In this document: positions 19,901 through 19,956 of the stretch, piece after piece
Position numbering within the stretch: position 1 is the stretch's first letter
Layout of the letters: each line of letters starts with the position of its first letter
NCBI GenBank assembly: GCA_018398765.1
Contig: JAHBMJ010003326.1
Location: 149,035 to 168,990 of the forward strand
DNA length: 19,956 bases
Source of the DNA: Chromera velia
Lineage: Eukaryota > Sar > Chromeraceae
Reading direction: 5' to 3'
The notes under the pieces: model-generated
What the model was told of the DNA's origin: nothing
The model's input: the letters and a program-made list of their open reading frames with translations, nothing else
Database searches by the model: none
Translations under genes and position numbers: made by a program

Positions 19901-19956
19901 AAGAAGAAAGATGTACAGAGAGAGGGGTCCTGCCCTTCTCTGTCTGCAAAGAAGAA
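16950..19956. repeat. 48-bp minisatellite array, about 60 copies, running off the window
   Basis: The consensus unit is GAAGAAAGAT, GTACAGAGAGAGGGGTCCTG, CCCTTCTCTGTCTGCAAA (48 nt). Variants of 47 and 49 nt arise from GGGTCC versus GGGGTCTCT. Degenerate units start near 16950, with one relic at about 16870. Because 48 is divisible by three and the unit lacks stops in several frames, very long open frames appear on both strands; they are artefacts of the repeat. Within each unit ACAGAGAGAGGGG is near-complementary to CCCTTCTCTGT across a short loop. Special units with GGTCAGACTTTCTGCCC recur at about 17490, 18070, 18450 and 19145, showing higher-order duplication. Confidence 0.95.

Noticed and set aside
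16950-19956. CRISPR array
   Set aside because: There are no unique spacers; the whole unit is repeated head to tail and the context is eukaryotic.

Overview
The window looks like nuclear DNA of a eukaryotic alga, most plausibly a chromerid such as Chromera velia; the organism call is inference. Genes have GT-AG introns with pyrimidine-rich acceptors. The introns are full of microsatellites. One protein belongs to a plastid-associated plant/algal family (DUF1350) and starts with a secretory-type signal followed by a basic, Ser/Arg-rich leader, as expected for a complex plastid. I see no bacterial operon features, rRNA, tRNA or CRISPR array.

Layout. (1) 1-489: upstream DNA with a small hairpin. 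(2) 490-2202, plus strand: an intronless DUF1350 alpha/beta-hydrolase-like protein. (3) 2203-3957: non-coding, becoming AT-rich from about 2900, with a duplicated ~120-bp segment and two hairpins. (4) 3958-15275, minus strand: one large multi-exon gene, convergent with DUF1350. Its 5' exons (15275 to 9309) encode a seven-bladed-propeller-like domain that resembles the N-terminus of NUP214/Nup159. They splice in phase into a 4.4-kb exon (8986-4601) encoding an FG-containing disordered region, a coiled-coil region, a protein-kinase domain and a RING. A last exon (4311-3958) encodes an RBR-type Cys-rich module. (5) 15276-16950: non-coding, with two 196-bp direct repeats that differ only by C-to-T/G-to-A changes. 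(6) About 16950 to the window end: a 48-bp minisatellite with higher-order structure.

The main discovery candidate is the large gene. A cytoplasmic-face FG nucleoporin appears to be fused to a kinase-like domain and a RING/RBR-like E3 module. The fusion of FG region, coiled coil, kinase and RING is seen directly in one uninterrupted reading frame. The link to the propeller rests on matched splice phases and on similarity to human NUP214 that I recognised from memory. If correct, it would place phosphorylation and ubiquitin-transfer activities directly at the nuclear pore.

Limits: the first exon, the 13.65-13.14 kb junctions, the 12.4-12.08 kb junction and the 11.1-10.25 kb junction of the large gene are not resolved by sequence alone.
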